Assembly (NCBI GenBank): GCA_963930655.1
Contig: OZ005611.1
Coordinates: 1,123,501-1,187,500 of the forward strand
Source of the DNA: Myrica gale
Taxonomy: Eukaryota > Streptophyta > Magnoliopsida > Fagales > Myricaceae
DNA: 64,000 bases
Direction of reading: 5' to 3'
Both the position numbers and the translations under genes were made by a program. Under the pieces are notes generated by a model. That model saw nothing but the letters and a program-made list of their open reading frames with translations. It had not been told where the DNA came from and did not search any database. Below are positions 61,895-64,000 of this stretch, piece after piece (within the stretch, counting starts at the first letter, position 1; every line of letters starts with the position of its first letter).

Positions 61895-64000
61895 TTTTTT
61901 TTTGCTCTAGATAAACCAAAACAGGACCAATCCTCGACAACCCAACAAACTCATGGAGGAATCCATGGGTTATCACTGGAGAGGATGTCAACCGGAATAC
62001 AAGATATAGGGATATAACCCTCTAAATTCGCCAAACACACCCATTGAACAATTTTATGAGCCAAGGTATTAGCCCCTCTCCTGACATGGCAAAACTTCCA
62101 GCCTTCTTTGCGGCTAGCAAGACTATGAATATCAGCGACAATCTTTGCTATTTGCCATAAAGCACCGTTAGACCCTTTGTTAATAGCTTCAATAACGTAT
62201 AGAGAATCCCCCTCCAAAAGCACACGTGGTGATGGTAGATGAAAAGCCTCCTGGGCAGCCATCAAGGTTGCCCTTGCCTCGCCCACAAGAGGGCCGCTGG
62301 GAGGTAGCCTCTTCGAAAGAACAAAGAGGATATGTCCTTCCGCATCTCTGCCAACTGCAGCAGCAAAGGAAAAGGAATTACGAATTGCAACATCAAAATT
62401 AATTTTATACGTACCATTGGGAGGAGGTTGCCAAACGGGGTGAATATTCGGGCATTTGTCTTTTCAGGACTGGACAATTTCTTGATAGCGGGTTCTTGTG
62501 GAGTGCAGCAGCTTTCTAATATCTAAGACACCTCCATTGTGAACAAGATGATTACGAGCAAACCAGATGGAGTCCATGAGCACCGTGGCAAATCTCGTGA
62601 AATTTAATTGCTGATCTTGGGGGAAACAAAGAGACTGGGAAGGCTTAAGAATGAGGCGCACCCAATCAGCAATACTAGAAAGAGAAATCTGATCAATAAT
62701 GATCGGCCAAGGAGCTTCTCTCCACATAATCTGCGCCACGGGACACTCAAAGAATATGTGGATCAAGGTTTCAACGTGCTGGTGACAGAACACACAATAG
62801 GATTCCTCCTCTGGTCTATTAGAAAACCGCGCCAGCCTGGCTTTGGATGGGAGGCAATTCCACGCCACTTTCCAAAGGAACAGTTTCAGTTTATCTTGCA
62901 TTGGAATATGCCAAAGCAGTTTCCACTCTTCTTCCAAAAGAATATTCTGAGAAGGAACTCTAGAGTTTATAAGAGCATGAGTAGATTTGAGAGAAAAATA
63001 CCCATGGACTTCGGGGGTCCAGATAAGAGAATCTACATGTCGATTCTGAGGGATGTGAAGATTTAAGATTGCTTCAGCATCCTCAGCTATAAACAAGTGC
63101 CGAATTAAATTAGAATTCCAAGCTCTAGAGAAAGGCATAATCAGAGAGTCCACCATGGATTCCTTATCAGTAATAATAGAAGGCAAACGAGGTACAGGAC
63201 TATGGGGTATAGGGGAAGGGATCCACTGATCATGCCACATGCGTACCTGGTTACCTGAACCGATTTGAAAACAAGATGCACGTTTTAGAATGGGGGCCAC
63301 TCGAGTAATACCTTTCCAAAACCAAGAATCACCATTTGCAGCTTGAGAATCCCATATCAGGGAACCTTTGAGATACTTGGCACGTATGATTTGAACCCAT
63401 AGTTTCTCGGGGTTGGTTAGGATCTGCCATCCTAGTTTAACGATGAGGGCCTTATTATGGTTTTCCATGAGCTTTAACCCCAGACCTCCCTCAACTTTAG
63501 GACAACATAATGAGGCCCAAGATTTCAAGCATAGGTGATGATGAGAATCCGAAAACCCCCACCAAAATCTCATCATCATTGAGTCCAATTTAGAGCATAT
63601 GGATTTTGGGAGAAGATAATTAGCCATAGAATAAGTAGGCAAAGCAGAAGCAACAGAGCGGATAAGAATCAACCTGCCAGCTTGAGAGAGAGTTTTCATT
63701 TGCCAACCTTCTAGACGCTGTTTAACTCTGTCACAGATGGACGAGAACTGGCGATGCTTATTTCGTCCCAAGACCATTGGAATACCCAAATGGTTGCCAA
63801 TGCACTCGTTCCATGGAAGGTTGAGGATGGAACAAATTGCAAGATTGTTGTCACGCAGGACATTACGACTAAAGCAGACTGAAGATTTTCGGGGGTTCAA
63901 TCTCTGACCCGACCAATTGCCATAAGTCTGGAGGCAATCCGAAATAACTCTAGCTTCTTCTCTAGAGGCTCTGCAAAAAAGTAATAGGTCATCAGCAAAT
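61895..64000 (-). mobile_element. L1-type LINE, 3' half, running off the right edge
   Basis: On the minus strand one frame is open from the window edge. It begins at the reverse transcriptase catalytic box FADDLLLFC (63988-63999) and continues with ECIGNHLGIPM, the thumb, and the plant LINE zf-RVT domain (NCLPSKARLARF, CVFCHQHVETLIHIFFEC with C-x2-C-x7-H-x4-C). A single in-frame TGA follows QEIVQS at 62464-62466; the same frame then resumes through an RNase H domain (NGTYKINFDVAIRN, VLLEGDSLYVIEAINKG, CHVRRGANTLAHKI) to a stop at 61951. A T-run at 61896-61905 marks the poly(A) tail. One stop in over 2 kb suggests a fairly young copy; the 5' half and the second target duplication lie outside. 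Confidence 0.88.

Overview
This is plant nuclear DNA from a eudicot, probably a woody rosid; the species cannot be fixed from sequence alone. The evidence is GT-AG introns in nearly every gene, AT-rich spacers, several plant-specific protein families (NPH3/NPY, LBD, QWRF, LRR1-type), telo-box and site II ribosomal-protein promoters, and many small non-autonomous transposons. Spliced models below were built by hand from open frames, splice sites and family knowledge; no alignment was run.

Left part (1-19.4 kb). An intact eight-exon prolyl 4-hydroxylase gene of the P4H9 type (794-5992) carries a Mutator-like MITE in one intron. It is followed by a decayed but intron-containing coiled-coil-type gene (6740-11004) that holds a hAT-type MITE inside its coding sequence, an intact secreted leucine-rich-repeat protein (12607-14804), a decayed Mpv17/PMP22 gene (17135-18072), and a scrap that looks like the end of a DUF241/BPS1-type gene (about 19.17-19.36 kb).

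Middle (20.5-44.1 kb). This gene-dense stretch is intact: SAGA subunit HFI1/ADA1 (-), a polyamine/amino-acid transporter (-), the sulfhydryl oxidase ERV1 (+), ribosomal protein eL38 (+), a small ZnF-UBP protein (-) back to back with ribosomal protein eS29 (+) across a repeat-built shared promoter, and a QWRF-motif microtubule protein (+).

Right part (44.1-64 kb). Gene-poor DNA with two more Mutator-like MITEs, a class II LBD transcription factor (-), an NPY-type BTB/NPH3 protein (-), a tRNA-derived SINE, and at the right edge the 3' half of an L1-type LINE (-) that runs out of the window.

The genes are ordinary single-copy plant genes with housekeeping, signalling and development roles and do not form one pathway. 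I found no convincing undescribed biological system. The most interesting signals are structural: six tiny A-rich inserts each bounded by 10-20 bp direct repeats (one of them disrupting an exon), two MITEs sharing a core of GGTCGACCG palindromes, a hAT-type MITE built from two kinds of short palindromic repeat, and a four-unit tandem repeat dense in TGGGCY motifs between two divergent genes.
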